From: Caldisericaceae bacterium
GTDB taxonomy: Bacteria; Calditrichota; Calditrichia; Calditrichales; Calditrichaceae
Reading direction: 5' to 3'
Length of the DNA: 6,717 nucleotides
NCBI GenBank assembly: GCA_021160885.1
Contig: JAGHBR010000155.1
Location: 1-6,717, forward strand
In this document: piece after piece, positions 6,139-6,717 of the stretch
Layout: each line of letters begins with the position of its first letter
Numbering within the stretch: the stretch's first letter is position 1
The notes under the pieces: model-generated
Database searches by the model: none
What the model saw: the letters and a program-made list of their open reading frames with translations, nothing else
What the model was told of the DNA's origin: nothing
Position numbers and translations under genes: made by a program

Positions 6139-6717
6139 ATGAGCAAAAAGATAATCAGGAATGTTTTCATTCCCTTTAAAGGTAATGACCTGCAACTGGT
6201 CAACATTCATTTTAGCAACACCATCACCAAAATCGAACCGCTTTTACCGGAGACCGTTGCCTGGGCGGACATTGCCACGGCAGATCAGCGGCAGAAGTTC
6301 CGGCAGAAAATGGCGGAAAAATTAAAACCTGTTCAACCTCCGCAAATCGACGGGCAATTTTTGTTGCTCATGCCCGGCGCCATTGATCCGCATGTGCATT
6401 TCAACACTCCGGGATTTGAATTTCGCGAAGATTTTGACCACGCTTCGCAGGCGGCCCTTTGGGGCGGGGTTACCACCATCATCGACATGCCCTGCACTTC
6501 CCTGCCGCCGGTTACCACGCTGGCCAATCTGCAGCGCAAATTGCAGGCTTTGCAAAATCGCACCTTTTGCGACTACGCCTTTTGGGGCGGTATTTCGGGC
6601 ACAGATTTTAACGATCCGCAGAATTTACGCAAAAACGTAACCGAACTGGTTGAAGCGGGCGTGGCGGGCTTTAAAGCTTACTTTATTTCCGGCATGGAAA
6701 AGTTTACCGACTTAACG
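6139..6717 (+). CDS. cyclic amidohydrolase, dihydroorotase/allantoinase type (3' truncated by window)
   Basis: The frame from ATG 6139 stays open to the window edge, giving the first 193 residues of an enzyme that usually has about 420-460. PGAIDPHVHFNTPG (79-92) holds the first two metal ligands H85 and H87. REDFDHASQAALWGGVTTII (96-115) and DMPCTSLPPVTT (116-127) are the block of allantoinase and dihydroorotase, and K179 in AGFKAY is the expected carbamylated metal-bridging lysine. The hydantoinase-type DHMGF block is absent, so this is nearer allantoinase/dihydroorotase than to E. coli HyuA. About 25 extra residues (roughly 40-70, charged and Gln-rich) precede the HxH motif. It would hydrolyse a cyclic amide or ureide to an open-chain acid. 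A weak GGTGG at 6126-6130 is the only ribosome site candidate. It follows the PLP enzyme by 260 nt on the same strand; a role in pyrimidine synthesis is possible but the neighbours favour catabolism. Confidence 0.85.
   Translation, partial: MSKKIIRNVFIPFKGNDLQLVNIHFSNTITKIEPLLPETVAWADIATADQRQKFRQKMAEKLKPVQPPQIDGQFLLLMPGAIDPHVHFNTPGFEFREDFDHASQAALWGGVTTIIDMPCTSLPPVTTLANLQRKLQALQNRTFCDYAFWGGISGTDFNDPQNLRKNVTELVEAGVAGFKAYFISGMEKFTDLT

Noticed and set aside
5889..6142. Two overlapping open frames of 71 and 76 codons in the spacer
   Set aside because: They run through hairpins and low-complexity repeat words, overlap each other in different frames and have no recognisable protein features.

Overview
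This window carries part of a plus-strand catabolic gene set. It includes two genes that match the E. coli ygeY/ygeW pair, the enzymes historically named for selenium metabolism and more recently linked to anaerobic purine (urate) breakdown. Coding GC is moderate and the non-coding spacers are AT-rich. Three of the five complete or partial genes have good Shine-Dalgarno sites (GGAGG, AGGAG, AGGAGA). Spacers are packed with small palindromes and short tandem repeats. This fits an SD-using environmental bacterium, possibly an anaerobic one of the FCB/Calditrichota type, but that taxon is a guess from general look, not proof.

Layout: 1-652 is mostly non-coding. It holds a doubtful 3' end of an unknown gene at the left edge, an array of 21-bp palindromic repeats (196-290) and a GGGAAT/ATTCCC palindrome cluster (477-543). 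Then come three tightly packed genes: ygeY (653-1864, M20-family metallohydrolase), a ygeW-like knotted carbamoyltransferase (1877-2854) and a threonine synthase-like PLP enzyme with an N-terminal zinc ribbon (2871-4124). The gaps of 12 and 16 nt indicate one operon. A 281-nt spacer follows, with a nested inverted-repeat element and an 8-bp tandem repeat. Next is a 490-residue PLP-dependent fold-type II enzyme with no family name I can give (4406-5878). A 260-nt spacer filled with further repeats leads to the first 193 codons of a cyclic amidohydrolase of the dihydroorotase/allantoinase type (6139 to the right edge).

How they may work together (inference): the amidohydrolase opens a cyclic ureide or amide. 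The YgeY hydrolase removes an N-acyl or N-carbamoyl group. The YgeW-like enzyme phosphorolyses a remaining ureido group to carbamoyl phosphate, which can yield ATP. A PLP enzyme then deaminates the resulting amino acid. In E. coli the last job belongs to YgeX, diaminopropionate ammonia-lyase. No YgeX is visible here; two different fold-type II PLP enzymes occupy that place, which is the most interesting point in the window.
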